Below, piece after piece: positions 54,114 to 64,000 of a stretch of 64,000 nt of DNA. A program made the position numbers and the translations under genes. Location: NCBI GenBank assembly GCA_003667245.1, contig RCNN01000084.1, positions 1-64,000 on the forward strand, read 5' to 3'. The stretch comes from Heterostelium multicystogenum (taxonomy: Eukaryota; Evosea; Eumycetozoa; Acytosteliales; Acytosteliaceae). The notes beneath the pieces were generated by a model. The model ran no database searches and had not been told where the DNA came from. It saw only the letters and a program-made list of their open reading frames with translations. Numbering within the stretch: the first letter of the stretch is position 1; every line of letters starts with the position of its first letter.

Positions 54114-56102
54114 TTAAAGTCCTAAATCTTTAGCAACCATCTTTGAACAAATGTTGTGATAGAAATTTCTGTGAGTGGTGAAAGTTGATACAGCCAACTC
54201 TCTGTTGACTAAGTTCAATTCACGATACAATGGTCTGACAAACTTCATTCTACCTTGCTCAACCAAGAATTTAGCGACCAATGGTTGGATTCTGGTGATA
54301 CCAGATTGTAAGCAAAGACTGTACCACTTGGCACGATATTCAGCATTACGTGTGTTAGTAAGGTTGTAGAGTGAGTCCATTTTCTCGATAGTGGCGGCTG
54401 GGAGTTTATCTTTGGCAGTCAATACCAACAAAGTGTCCAAGAATAAAATGGTTTGTTGAGAGTTGAACTTGGTAAAGTCATCTGCGTTGGTGATACCTTC
54501 TCCTTTGGTCTCAATCCACTTCTTGGCCAAATCTTTAGCTTTCTCAGCAAGTTGGCAGGTGAAAGTAACTTGATTGTGTGGCATACCTGGTTTGTTGAAC
54601 CATGATTCCCAATCTACGACAGCAATGGCATCTTGCTTACCCTTTTCAGTGAAGTAGTTGACAAAGTAGTTCTTCATTTGCTCAGCAGTGATTGATTGAT
54701 AAGAGAAATGTGCAATGTATGACTTGAGCCATGCCTCAAACTCGGCAACACCAACCAAACTTTGGAGATAGCAGAGAAGGTTGAAACCCTTGTCGTATGG
54801 AACAGAGCTGAAAGCGTCGTCTGGATCGATACCGTCGAGATTTGGACGGAGAGCAGTCAATGGGTTGTGAGCACCCAAATGGTCAATGTCGTCCTGGAGA
54901 TGCTTGAGACCGTTGATGGCCTCGAATTGGAACATCTCTTCACCGTATAAACGACCAATGATCTTACGCTCGACAAATACGGTGAAACCTTCGTTCAAAA
55001 AGAATTCTGACCAGAAACGGTTGGTGACCAAATTACCGCACCAAGAGTGAGCAATTTCGTGGGCAACAACATTTTCAAGGGAACGATCACCAGCCAATAA
55101 AGTTGGAGTGACAAAAGTCAACATTGGGTTTTCCATACCACCATATGGGAATGATGGAGGCAACAACAAAATATCATAACGCTTCCAGATGTATGGAGTC
55201 AACAATGATTCACCAGTTTGGATGAATTTCTCAGTGTTGGCAAATTCGTAAGCTCCACTCTCGACCATCTCTGGTTCTGACCATACCATAGTTCTTGGTC
55301 CAATTTCTCTTGATTCCAAATTTCCAACAACAATAGCAATTAAATAAGTCTATAAAAAAATTAGTATGTAAGATGTTATTTGAAAAATTACTAAACATAC
55401 TGGAATTGCAATATCTTGTTCAAAAGTGTAGGTAATGTGTTCACCATTGACCTTCTTTCCGGTGGAGGAGGCACTCATCAAAGCAGTTAATGGTGCTGGG
55501 ACAGTGATATCAGCAGAGTATTTAACTTTATTTGATGGACTGTCCTGGCATGGTACCAATGATCTAGCATGGATTCTGTAACAATAAGATACTCTAGTTA
55601 GTGCAATGTAATTGATTCCAAAATCATATTAAAACTTACGCTTGACATTGAGAGAACAAGTATGGGTGTTTCTTTCCAGCAGTTTGGCTAAAGATTAAGA
55701 TGAGTTAGATTTGAAAAGATAGTGGCCCTATAAATGTGCTACTTACTCCTTTGATAACCATTGAAGAGCGGATGATTCAACAGTAGTAGAGTAGTGTACA
55801 CGTGCGGTGAATGGTTTGTTGGCACCACGTTGTTCTTGTGGGATCTCGATAATAATTGCAGATCCAAACTTCTCATGTTGTGGACCAATTTGGTATTTGA
55901 TTGCTTGGTTGTGCAAGTCAGTGACACCAGCGATGTTCAAGTGGTTGCTGTCCAACTTCAATTCAGAGACATTGTCATTTTGAAGAGTAGCGGCAACAGT
56001 GACATGACCATGCAATCTAGAGTTATCAAAGTCGACGTTGAGTGACAAATGCAAGGAGTCAACCTTGGCTTCAGTTGGATTAGAGAGTGAAGATGGATCC
56101 AT
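54114..56102 (-). CDS. lkhA: Leukotriene A4 hydrolase / aminopeptidase
   Basis: M1-family zinc metallopeptidase, cytosolic, 604 residues, intact in four exons (56102-55747, 55687-55640, 55575-55401, 55349-54114). The substrate-recognition motif GGMENP is in [16 protein letters not shown]. The zinc site [18 protein letters not shown] is HExxH plus the downstream Glu. The catalytic Tyr is in [12 protein letters not shown]-terminal beta-sandwich [18 protein letters not shown], then [19 protein letters not shown] (family FSQCQAIHCRAILPCQDTP). The C-terminal helical domain (about residues 460-604) is the LTA4H-specific repeat domain, which separates it from aminopeptidase N. In this family the enzyme is both an aminopeptidase and an epoxide hydrolase. 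Length matches the family (human 611). Confidence 0.96.
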
Positions 56103-56728
56103 TGTGCAATGTATCTATAGGTAATGACTGATGTATTTGATAGAAAAAATAACTATAATAATAATATTATTAAAGATATGCAACCAACAAAACAATGAAT
56201 AATAAAACAATGAACAACTTGTTTCTGAACTTGCTTATAAATCAACAAAAACTTCATTGGAATTTTATTTTAGTTTTTTAATTTTCTTTTTTGGTATCAA
56301 ATGTGCAAAAATGGTAATCAGAATATAAAGTTGAAAGGATGTTTAGTTTAAGCAAGTGTCCTTTGGGTAATTTATTGTTTATCATATTGTTATAAACAAC
56401 ACACTTGTTTTGCAAAGATTTTATTTTGAAACAAATAAATGAATGAACGAAGTGAGGTGAGAGTATTTGACTGGGTGTGAGTTTAAACAGAAATGAGCTG
56501 ACATGAACTTATAAAAATATTAAATTTTATGAAAAATCAAAATCATTAGAGAGGTGGGTTGTGGGAGAATCCTGAAGTGGTCATGTGTTAATACACAATA
56601 ATTATTATTTTAAAATCTCATATTATCAATGTTTTTGTATATCGAATAGATTGATAATCATCATCATCATCATATCATAATCATCAGCAGTAATAGGATA
56701 ACAACTAATATAGAAACTAAACACAAAT
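56103..56728. promoter_or_regulatory. Divergent promoter region, lkhA / coatomer zeta
   Basis: AT-rich interval between the divergent starts. No open frame or clear box; promoter role by position only. An ATC run lies at about 56658-56673. Confidence 0.4.
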
Positions 56729-57607
56729 ATGTCTTCATTCGTAAGATTTCAATTCCAAACAAGTGAATAATGAACTTGTTTATTTAGTTTGTTGATGACG
56801 ATTATGACGAATGATAAATAGAGTTGAAATGGATGGATGACGAATGAAACAAACAACCATACATACGATTAGTTATTAGACATCAGCATAACACTTTTGA
56901 TACTAATATTAGTATTGTTAATTATAATACATACAATAGTTATATAGTGTCAAATACTTTTTTATCTTGGATAATAAAGGTAACAGAATTCTAGCAAAAG
57001 TACTATAGCAACGATTTCGAGAATGTAAGCAAACAGAAAGCTTTTGAAAAACGTATATTTTGAAAAGACAGCTAAAGTCAATGGCGAGATAGCAATGCTG
57101 GACAACTTTATCATTATATACAAGGCATACTCAAATGTAATCATCTACGTGGTCGGAGACAAAGATCAGAACGAATTGGCTTTGCTAAATGTTATAAATA
57201 GTTTTACTGAAACTTTGCATTCTCTGTCTGAGTAAGTAGAAGCAACAACACACCACCACCAGCAGCAGAAGCAGAAACAGCAGAAGCAGCAGCTGTAGTT
57301 GCGTTACCAATACAATATGAAATCACCATCAATGCGCAGATACTAACTTAGTTCCAACTCAATTTTGACCAACTACAAACAACAACAGGAATGGAATTAA
57401 TAAAAAAAACAATATTGGACAATATAAATCTGACATTGTTGACATTGGATGAGATTATCGACGAAGGAATCGTTTTTAGAATGTGATCCAACCGTAGTAG
57501 CAGATCGTGTTGGTATCAGAGTTGAAGGTGATCAAGACGATCTTGATCAATCCATTTCACAGGTTATTACATCTGCCAATAACTTCTTAAAATATTTAAA
57601 TAAATAA
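56729..57607 (+). CDS. copZ: Coatomer subunit zeta (COPI)
   Basis: Small subunit of the COPI vesicle coat F-subcomplex, Golgi to ER traffic; about 170 residues with a longin-like fold. Exon 1 encodes only Met-Ser-Ser-Phe (intron 56741-56947). Then ILFILDNKGNRILAKYY, FENVSKQKAFEK, EIAMLDNFIIIYKAYSNVIIYVVG, NELALLNVINSFTETLHSLSE, the second intron (57232-57388), LTLLTLDEIIDEGIVLECDP, VADRVGIR, and SISQVITSANNFLKYLNK. All match COPZ blocks (VKAILILDNDGDRLFAKYY, LAVDEIVDGGVILESDP). Frame breaks near 56965 (T run), 57003, 57053 (A run), 57400 (A run) and 57473 (T run); nearly all homopolymer. The gene is full length once these are allowed for. Confidence 0.88.
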
Positions 57608-58264
57608 TAGAATATCAATAAACGACACAACCTAATAACAACTACATATCGTCATCCATCCACATGGTCCAGCCAAATGTACAATCTGGATTTCTTACTA
57701 CTTAGTTGTTTAAGTGAATCGATCTCATCAACTTCAATATTATCGATCATACGTAATTACTATAAAAATAACTATTATAATCTAAATGATCACCATCAAG
57801 GACATCCAGGATATTAAACAGCAATTCTTTGGTCATCATCAGCATTATCCAAAAAAAAAAAAAAACAAAAAAACAAAAAACAACAACAAACAGCATTTTG
57901 AGCAAATTGTAAAAGTGATTAAGTTTGCAAATTTTATGTGACTTCACAATTAAAAATGCATTTCACCACAAAATTCAATATTAATTTTTTAATAAAATTG
58001 AATTCGACCAAAAAGACAATAAACAACAACTTCAACTTCAATAAACAATACGAAATAAGTAAAATAAAATAAAAAATATATAAATAAAACAACAACAACA
58101 AAATAAAAATAATAAAAATAAATAATAATCTAATCTATAATATATACATTTATATTTATAGATTTTAAATAATAATAATAATACTATTAAACATAAATAT
58201 ATAAGTATATAATAAATACATAATATAGTAATAGATATAGAGATAATATAATATAAAGCAAGAA
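57608..58264. other. Intergenic
   Basis: AT-rich spacer between two plus-strand genes, with an A-rich run at 57851-57881 and TATA/AATA tracts up to the next start. No gene seen. Confidence 0.5.
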
Positions 58265-59485
58265 ATGCCAATTGAAAAGTTATTTGCATCACAAAAAGTA
58301 GATACATTACATGGAGCAAAGAATAAAATAGTTCAAGTAGATTCCAATGCTATTCCAGCTCAAGCATTCAATGTAAGAAAGAAGATGTTAGATGAGAGGA
58401 TTGATCTACAACAACAGCAAAGAAACTGATATAACAAAATATTTCTGTCTAGATTCTAATTGATAATAAGATTCAATCTGTACCTGTTTATGATTGTACT
58501 ACACACAAGTATTCTGGATTTTTGGATATCCGTGATTTAGTGTCATTCTCACTATTCATCCACGACAACAATGTTAAAGCAGAAACTTTGTTAGATATTG
58601 TAAAACTTTGGTGTGAAGATGTTTAAAACATCCTACTGATGTATCTGTAACATGTATGAGACTAATATAGACAACAGTTGAATCAGTTGTATAATTAACT
58701 TTATTTATTGAATAGATCTATCAAGAAGAAATCCATTCCACTCTGTTTCATTGGGATCACCATTGCTCAGAGTTGTAGAAATACTATCCACTGGCACTCA
58801 TAGAGTTCCCATTGTCGATGAAAAACAATAAGCTTGTTGATATCATCTCACAGTCATCGATTATCAGTTTCATTGAAAAGAACATAGGCGATGATATATT
58901 GCCTTCTTTGAATTCAAAGGTATGATTTGCTATTAGATCTATTTATAGCTGCTGGTTGTGGAATGTAATAATGAAATTAATGCTTTTTTAGTTATCAGAG
59001 CTGAAGGATCTAGGAGTGTCAAATGTTACACTGGCAAAGACAACAGCTAGTGCCATCGATGTCTTTAGGCTAATGGATGTACAAAGAAGAAGTGGTGTTG
59101 CTATTGTCGATGAGAATGATAGGTTGGTTGGTAACACCAGCAGTGAAGATTTAAAGTTGTTCATTCATAACCCATCGACCACTGTACTTCAACTGCCAAT
59201 CATGGAGTTTTTAAGCAAAATTAGACAACTCAATGAGGTAATTACTCTAGACATGAATGAGACCATCTAATATGTCAGCTTACTAACTCACCTCCTATCT
59301 TTGCTACTACTAAAGAAACCATTTATATATTGTACATTAGATAATACATTTAGAGAGTTGATTGGTAAGATGGTTGCATCGAGAATTCACAGAGTATTCA
59401 TTGTCGATCACGATATGAAATTGGTCAAGTAATTAGTATTACAGATATCTTAAGATTCATCCTAAAGAAAGAAAACTCTGTTTAA
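58265..59485 (+). CDS. CBS-domain protein (AMPK-gamma-like)
   Basis: About 310 residues with four CBS motifs, i.e. two Bateman modules that typically bind adenine nucleotides. CBS1: QAFNILIDNKIQSVPVYD and YSGFLDIRDLVSF. CBS2: LLRVVEILSTGTHRVPIVDE and LVDIISQSSIISFIEKN. CBS3: AIDVFRLMDVQRRSGVAIVDE and LVGNTSSEDLK. CBS4: TFRELIGKMVASRIHRVFIVD and VISITDILRFILKKE. The order and HRVxIVD motifs resemble the AMPK gamma/SNF4 family, but the protein may be a plant-CBSX-like relative; the basic nucleotide-binding residues of AMPK are not all seen. Introns: 58373-58452, 58654-58715, 58920-58991 and 59238-59315. Breaks near 58624, 58829 and 59428. MPIEKLFASQKVDTLHG N terminus. It converges with TRAPPC6, with 194 bases between stops. 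Confidence 0.82.
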
Positions 59486-59679
59486 AATGTTGTTTAACAT
59501 TAATCTTAGAGGAATTAAATAAAAACAAAAATGCTTGTAGTTCAAGTACTTCGTATCGATCTATCTATTATCAGATCCTGTCTATATGTTGATTACTGTA
59601 ATTTGTTGGTTTATTGTAATCTTATCACTATAATATATTTCATTGTCAAATTCTTTACTTCTACAATTGGTCGATCGAG

Positions 59680-60667
59680 TTATGTTTCAAGCTTGATAGT
59701 AAATACAACTGAGTGTATTTGTTGTATTTCAAAAGTGATCGTTGATTTATAGCCAAGTTGGCCATTGCACCTTTAATCAAACGGTAGCAAAGTAGACATA
59801 TTCTGAACAATCTTTGACTGTTGAGTTGGGATCAATGAAAGATGCAACAACCATTGAAACTTTTGATCTGTTAACACAAATACTCCCTAAAGAGAGACAT
59901 TAGAATAAGTAAATCAATCCACCAAGGATGACAGCGAATCTGTATGAATAGACATACCTTATGGTTGGTTCTTAAACTATCTATTGACTTTTTTAAATAT
60001 AGCAATCCAAAATACTTTACAAATAAACTTTACAACATCTAAAACTCTGATAACAACTGTTGCTCTATTGTTAATCTAGTTGAAGGAGCAAGATGGTTAG
60101 AACAGTGCTATCTACAGGATAGTATTGCAAGCAAAGTGGATGTTAAGCATGCTTACTTTTCAACAAGTTTATGACCAACTTTATATCCTAGTTTTCTCCA
60201 GTTTCTTTGATACCTGTGTCTTGTCTGTTGTTGACTTAACAATGTAGTCGATCATTTCAATATATAGGAATTCGAAAACAGCTGACGCTGATCTCTTTCT
60301 GTGGTAGTGTTGGTGCTGTGATATTTGCTAGTGTGGAAGATGGTGTCGATAGTACAGATGGTTGGTTGATTGCCGAGCCCAAGTTAGCTGCAGACACTGT
60401 CTGTGTGTGGAATGTGCTTGACATAGAGGTCAGTGGTGAGTTTGCCGCAGACAGTGATGTTGGTAGTGACTGACTGAACGAAGCCAGTGGACTGATAGCA
60501 GGATTGCCTACAGAAGACGAGATAGCAGAGACACCACCGCTATTAGTGACACTGTTACCAGGTGAAGCCGTGTTGACGTTTACACCAGGAGTAGAGAGTG
60601 CCACACTCGATGACACCGACAGAGGACTATCATTAGTTGGTGAAGTTATACTATTATTATTGCTCAT
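59680..60667 (-). CDS. trappc6: TRAPPC6 (Trs33) with Ser/Thr-rich N-terminal extension
   Basis: Subunit of the TRAPP tethering complex in ER-Golgi traffic. The C-terminal 150 residues are the TRAPPC6 core of the BET3 superfamily: FEFLYIEMIDYIV, VSKKLEKLGYKVGHKLVEK, LDVVKFICKVFWIAIFKK, IDSLRTNHKGVFVLTDQKFQWL and LIKGAMANLGYKSTITFEI (family FEFLHMEMVAYVL, GFRVGQRLIER, DVMKFICKEFW, SLRTNHRGTYVLQDNRFPWL, GLVRGALANLG). Before it lies a continuous 125-residue Ser/Thr/Pro/Asn-rich region starting at ATG 60667, unusual for this subunit. Introns 60076-60156 and 59886-59957. Breaks near 60283 (T run), 60210 (A run), 60050 (T run), 60000 and 59775. Only the N-terminal part is an unbroken frame, so it is easy to mistake for a separate small gene. 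Confidence 0.83.
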
Positions 60668-60973
60668 TTTCTAGTCTCTAAAATGATAAAGCTATTGATT
60701 GATCATTGATAAGTTACCACACAACCAAACTTTGACATTTTGAATTTTTCATTTTCACAAGGTTGTCACAACCCTGATTTTCCACCAATATTGGTACTTG
60801 TAATTAACATTTTCATGATCAATCCATGATCCATGATTGTCCTGATTTGGAATATATAATATTTAAAATTAGAAGTTGGTTATGTATAACTTTAGTACTT
60901 TGATTTGTTTAAGTTGGTTATTTAGTTTATTTGACTGTTTTTGTTTTGCTTCCATTTCTGTATTCTAATATTA
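60668..60973. other. Intergenic between tandem minus genes
   Basis: AT-rich spacer of 306 bases between the 3' end of the NIFK-like gene and the TRAPPC6 start. No gene seen. Confidence 0.5.
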
Positions 60974-62854
60974 TTATAATTGAACTGGTTCTGGAGCTTT
61001 GTATTTGATATTTAGTTTGGCAAGCTTTTTGTCCAATATTTTTTGTTTGGAATTGATCTTTTCTAAAGAGTGGTCTTGAGCACCTTCGACGATTTTAACT
61101 GGTCTCTTGTTTGGTCTAAAAGCACTCTTTGGAACAGAGGATGTAACTTTGCAAACCAATTTCTTCTTGAACATAATATAACCATCCATAGCTTCAGCGG
61201 CTATCTTTGCAACTTCCTTATCATCAAACTTTACAAATGCGTAATTCTTCGATTTCAATGTCTTTAGACTTCTGACGACTTTAACATTAGTTACATTTCC
61301 AAACTGTGAGAAGTATTTAGTCAACTCTTTCTCGAAGAAACCATGTGGTAAATGTCCAATGTAAATGATCTTTTCTGGGTCCTGTTTGGATTATATTTAT
61401 TAGCTTGATTGCTTCCTATGAGTGTTCAATTCATTTACTTACATGTGCTTCAGTTGGTGTATCAGACTTAGCTGCTGTTTTTTTAACTTTGAGTGGTTTA
61501 TCTTTTTTGATTGATTTGGCAGCAGCTGCTGGTTTCTTCTCTGTGGTTGTTTTGGTGGCTGGGGCAGCGTTGGCTGAGGTGGTGTTGGCTTTGGGTGTTT
61601 CTTCCTTTTGTTTCTTTGGAGTTGATAGCTTTGTGTTTGGTTGAGCTACTGGCTCCTCTGTGGCCTTTCTCTTATTGCTTGATAATGGTATAATATCTTC
61701 AGATTGAGCAAATGCATCTTTCTTTGGTGTAGTTTTGCTGTTGGCTGGAGTTGCGGCTTGTTTAGCTAATTGTTTGGCAGCTGGTTTAGCTGGTTGTTTT
61801 TGCAGCTGGTTGAGTTGGTGCTACAATTTCTTCTTCTTCTTCTTCTTCTTCTTCCTCTTCCTCTTCATCATCTTCTTCTTCATCATCTTCACTATCTTCA
61901 TCACTGAAATCTTCTTCATCAAAATCTTCTTCATCAAAATCTTCATCATCCTCTTCATCATCCTCTTCATCTTCATCTTCATCATTTTCAAATCCGTAGT
62001 CAGCGGGTTGTAGTTTTCATCATCAACATCTAAACCAAATTCCTTCTCCAAAGCTGCCATTTCTTCATCATCTAGTTCTTCTAATTCTTCATCATCTTCT
62101 TCCTCTTCTTCTTCTTCGACTGCTTTAACTGGTTTCTTCTTCTTTTGAGCAGATTCTTTGACTGTATTGTTCTTTGCTGGGGTAGATTTGGTTGGTGTAT
62201 TAGATTTCTTTGGTGTTGGTGCAGCTTTCTTTTCTGCAACAGCTGGTTTAGTTGGAGTAACAGCCTTCTTTTCAACTGCAGCGGCTTGTTTTAGATGGGG
62301 TAGCCTTCTTCTCTGCAGCAGCTGGTTTGGCTGGGGCAGCAGTTGCCTTCTTTTCAACTGCAGCAGTCTTTGCTGGGGCAGCGGTAGCAGCCTTCTTCTC
62401 TGAGACAGTTGGTTTGGCTAGAGCAGCCTTCTTTTCAACTACAGCAGTCTTTGCTGGGGCAGCAGTAGCAGCCTTCTTCTCTGCAGCAGCTGGTTTGGTT
62501 GGAGCAGCAGTTGCCTTCTTTTTCAACTGCAGCGGCTTGCTTAGCTGGGGCAGCCTTCTTCTCTGCAGCAGCTGGTTTGGCTGGAGCTGCAGTAGTGGTC
62601 TTCTCTACAACTTTCTTCTCTGCAACCTTCTTCTCTGCAACCTTTGATTTAGTAGCAGGAGCTACTGCAGTGGTAGCAGCAGTGGTTTTCTTGACTGTAG
62701 TTTCTATTCATGTGATTTTTAACCAAATTAATATCAACTCTGAGTTTTGTTCAATCAAATCGAATGCAATAGATCACACACCACACAACACAAGTGAAGT
62801 GGGCATGCAGACTATACTGATTGATTCTACTACTAACTACCTACTTGAAGACAT
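60974..62854 (-). CDS. NIFK/Nop15-like RRM protein with Lys/Ala repeats and acidic tract
   Basis: Probable nucleolar ribosome-biogenesis protein of about 555 residues. Exon 1 is ten bases (Met-Ser-Ser, start 62854); intron 62704-62844. Residues about 4-190: tandem PAKPAAAEKKA-type repeats, histone-H1-like, very basic. Then a linker (KSNTPTKSTPAKNN), an acidic tract of Glu/Asp (62000-62120 and 61830-61990) split by MAALEKEFGLDVDDENYNP, and a second basic region (KKDAFAQSEDIIPLSSNKRK). Intron 61382-61442 precedes the single RRM: RNP2 IIYIGHLPHGFFEKEL, RNP1 KNYAFVKFDD. The C terminus KSAFRPNKRPVK...KKLAKLNIKYK resembles NIFK/Nop15 (KKLAKKGIDY). Breaks near 62525, 62280, 61995 and 61800, mostly homopolymers or within repeats. 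Confidence 0.8.
62704..62844 (-). other. First intron after ten-base exon
   Basis: GTAGGT donor and ATAG acceptor splitting the third/fourth codon of the NIFK-like gene. It reconciles an ATG at 62854 with the KTTVKKTTAATT frame; without it the repeat frame has no start codon. Confidence 0.7.
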
Positions 62855-63779
62855 CGTTTATTACTATGTGCTAAATCGACTACTTTGTTTTTAAGTTAAT
62901 GTATAAATGTATCAACAACAAACAACGCAGTGTAGTCAGTGTATCACAAAAATAATAATATAATTATTATTAATAATAGTAAAAAAAGACGAAAATTTGA
63001 ATCTCTCGTCAACCGAAAGATTATTGGCAATTATCATTTTTGAATTTATTTTTTTAATTTCACAACAAAACGATAACGTTATACTCAAAACAAAAACATC
63101 AAATCCCATCATTCATCCTTAAATTACTTAAAAATATGGAATGTTGTAAAAAAGATAATCTATTAATGTAGTATTATAGTATATACATATAGATATCAGG
63201 TCAAATTAATCCGGTTAATTATTAATTTAGTGTATGAATGAAATAGTGTTATTATTTATTTATCCAATTTGATTGTTGTTATAACATTTATTATTACTTA
63301 ATTAATGGTTATGTTTTATTTAAGAGAGATGAGTAAGAAAAATCAATGTTTTCAATGAAAATCATATACTGTTGTTTGCGTTGCGAATTTGAAGTTTGAT
63401 GATTTTATGTGTTGTGTTGAAGAACGAATTTGCCACTACCTATGAAGTTTTGACTTGATTGACTGATTTTTTGCTAAAAAGTGCTGATTCTGATTGCTGA
63501 CTGATTTTCATTCATAAATTAATTAATCAATATATATATTTCATTCATAGATATTCAAAGATAATCCAATCCAATCATTAAATTAATTTACTTTTCAATA
63601 TCAAACCTAACTAAGTACTTCATCAAATGATTAAGAATATTAGTAAACAATGCCACAAACCATCATCATGTATATAAATATCAATATTTAAAAAGGAAAT
63701 CTAATCATAAACAACATCAACAACAACTGTAGTATTAATGTATTAACATCAACAACAACAACAACAATACCCAAATTAA
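62855..63779. other. Intergenic at right end
   Basis: AT-rich with CAA repeats at about 63716-63770. Probably the divergent promoter of the NIFK-like gene and the right-edge gene. No gene seen. Confidence 0.45.
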
Positions 63780-64000
63780 GATCGACCTATTTATTACTCA
63801 ATCATTCACAAACAATCATCTTCATTCGCCACAAAGCTACATAGATATCAATCAACTTCATCGGGTTCTTCAAATTCATCATCATCATCTTCTTCATCTT
63901 CCTCCTCTAAGAAAACAGACCATGAACATTTAGATTCTCTTGAGGATTCATTGGTTAATCATAATCAAGAAGGTAATGTAGTAGATGAACATAGTTTTGT
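63780..64000 (+). CDS. Partial gene at right edge, possible mitochondrial leader
   Basis: Open frame without a stop through the window end: IHKQSSSFATKLHRYQSTSS, a Ser run, KKTDHEHLDSLEDSLVNHNQEG. The Arg/Lys/Ser-rich start with RYQSTSS resembles a mitochondrial presequence. No ATG lies in frame after the upstream stop at 63777-63779, so the start is in an upstream exon or behind a base error. The family cannot be told from this fragment. Confidence 0.45.

Noticed and set aside
60257..60667. Separate small Ser-rich protein
   Set aside because: The TRAPPC6 core follows directly in another frame after a single T-run miscount, so it is the N terminus of that gene.
61405..62894. Plus-strand Ala/Phe-rich frames
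   Set aside because: Antisense of the Lys/Ala repeat gene; hydrophobic look is an artefact of reversed Lys/Glu codons.

Overview
The window is nuclear DNA from a social amoeba (dictyostelid). Intergenic DNA is very AT-rich and full of trinucleotide microsatellites. Coding exons are clearly richer in G and C. Introns are mostly 50-130 bases, with GTAWGT-like donors and TAG/CAG acceptors. The gene content includes F-box/FNIP-repeat proteins, a STAT with SH2 domain, a follistatin-like Cys-rich secreted protein and an LRR-RasGEF. I cannot name the species; it is less AT-extreme than Dictyostelium discoideum. I see no rRNA, tRNA, transposon, CRISPR or viral element.

Layout. 0-12.4 kb holds small housekeeping genes: UEV/Mms2-like ubiquitin E2 variant (+), cytochrome c1 (-), LST8 (+), CWC15 (-), NDUFB9 (+), then three tandem minus genes (an unknown protein, a GNAT acetyltransferase, INTS11). 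12.8-19.9 kb holds a papain-like protease (+), a cytochrome P450 (-) and an F-box/FNIP gene (+). After a 3.2 kb gene-poor stretch come a bacterial-type ATP-grasp enzyme (23.1-24.3 kb, +) and a STAT-like factor (26-27.7 kb, +). 28.2-34.1 kb has an N6AMT1/HemK methyltransferase (+), a TMEM256-like protein (-), a SETD3-like SET methyltransferase with a His-rich tail (+) and tryptophan 2,3-dioxygenase (+). A second FNIP gene (-) and the large LRR-RasGEF (-) follow to 40.9 kb. Then come TMEM41B/VTT (-), a Cys-rich secreted protein (-), an APC-like transporter (+), D-lactate dehydrogenase (+), leukotriene A4 hydrolase (-), coatomer zeta (+), a CBS-domain protein (+), TRAPPC6 (-), a NIFK-like RRM protein (-) and a gene running off the right end.

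The genes are unrelated in pathway, as is normal for a eukaryotic chromosome; there is no operon. Themes are mitochondria (cytochrome c1, NDUFB9, LDHD), vesicle traffic and autophagy (coatomer zeta, TRAPPC6, TMEM41B), RNA processing (CWC15, INTS11, NIFK-like) and signalling (LST8, RasGEF, STAT).

Reading caution: about half of the recognisable genes contain one to six single-base frame breaks, mostly in homopolymer runs, while neighbours such as LTA4H, P450, SETD3, TMEM41B and the first FNIP gene are intact. The proteins read through perfectly once the breaks are allowed for. I therefore treat them as sequence errors and annotate whole genes, noting each break. Gene spans run from start codon to stop codon with introns included; exon edges were inferred by eye.
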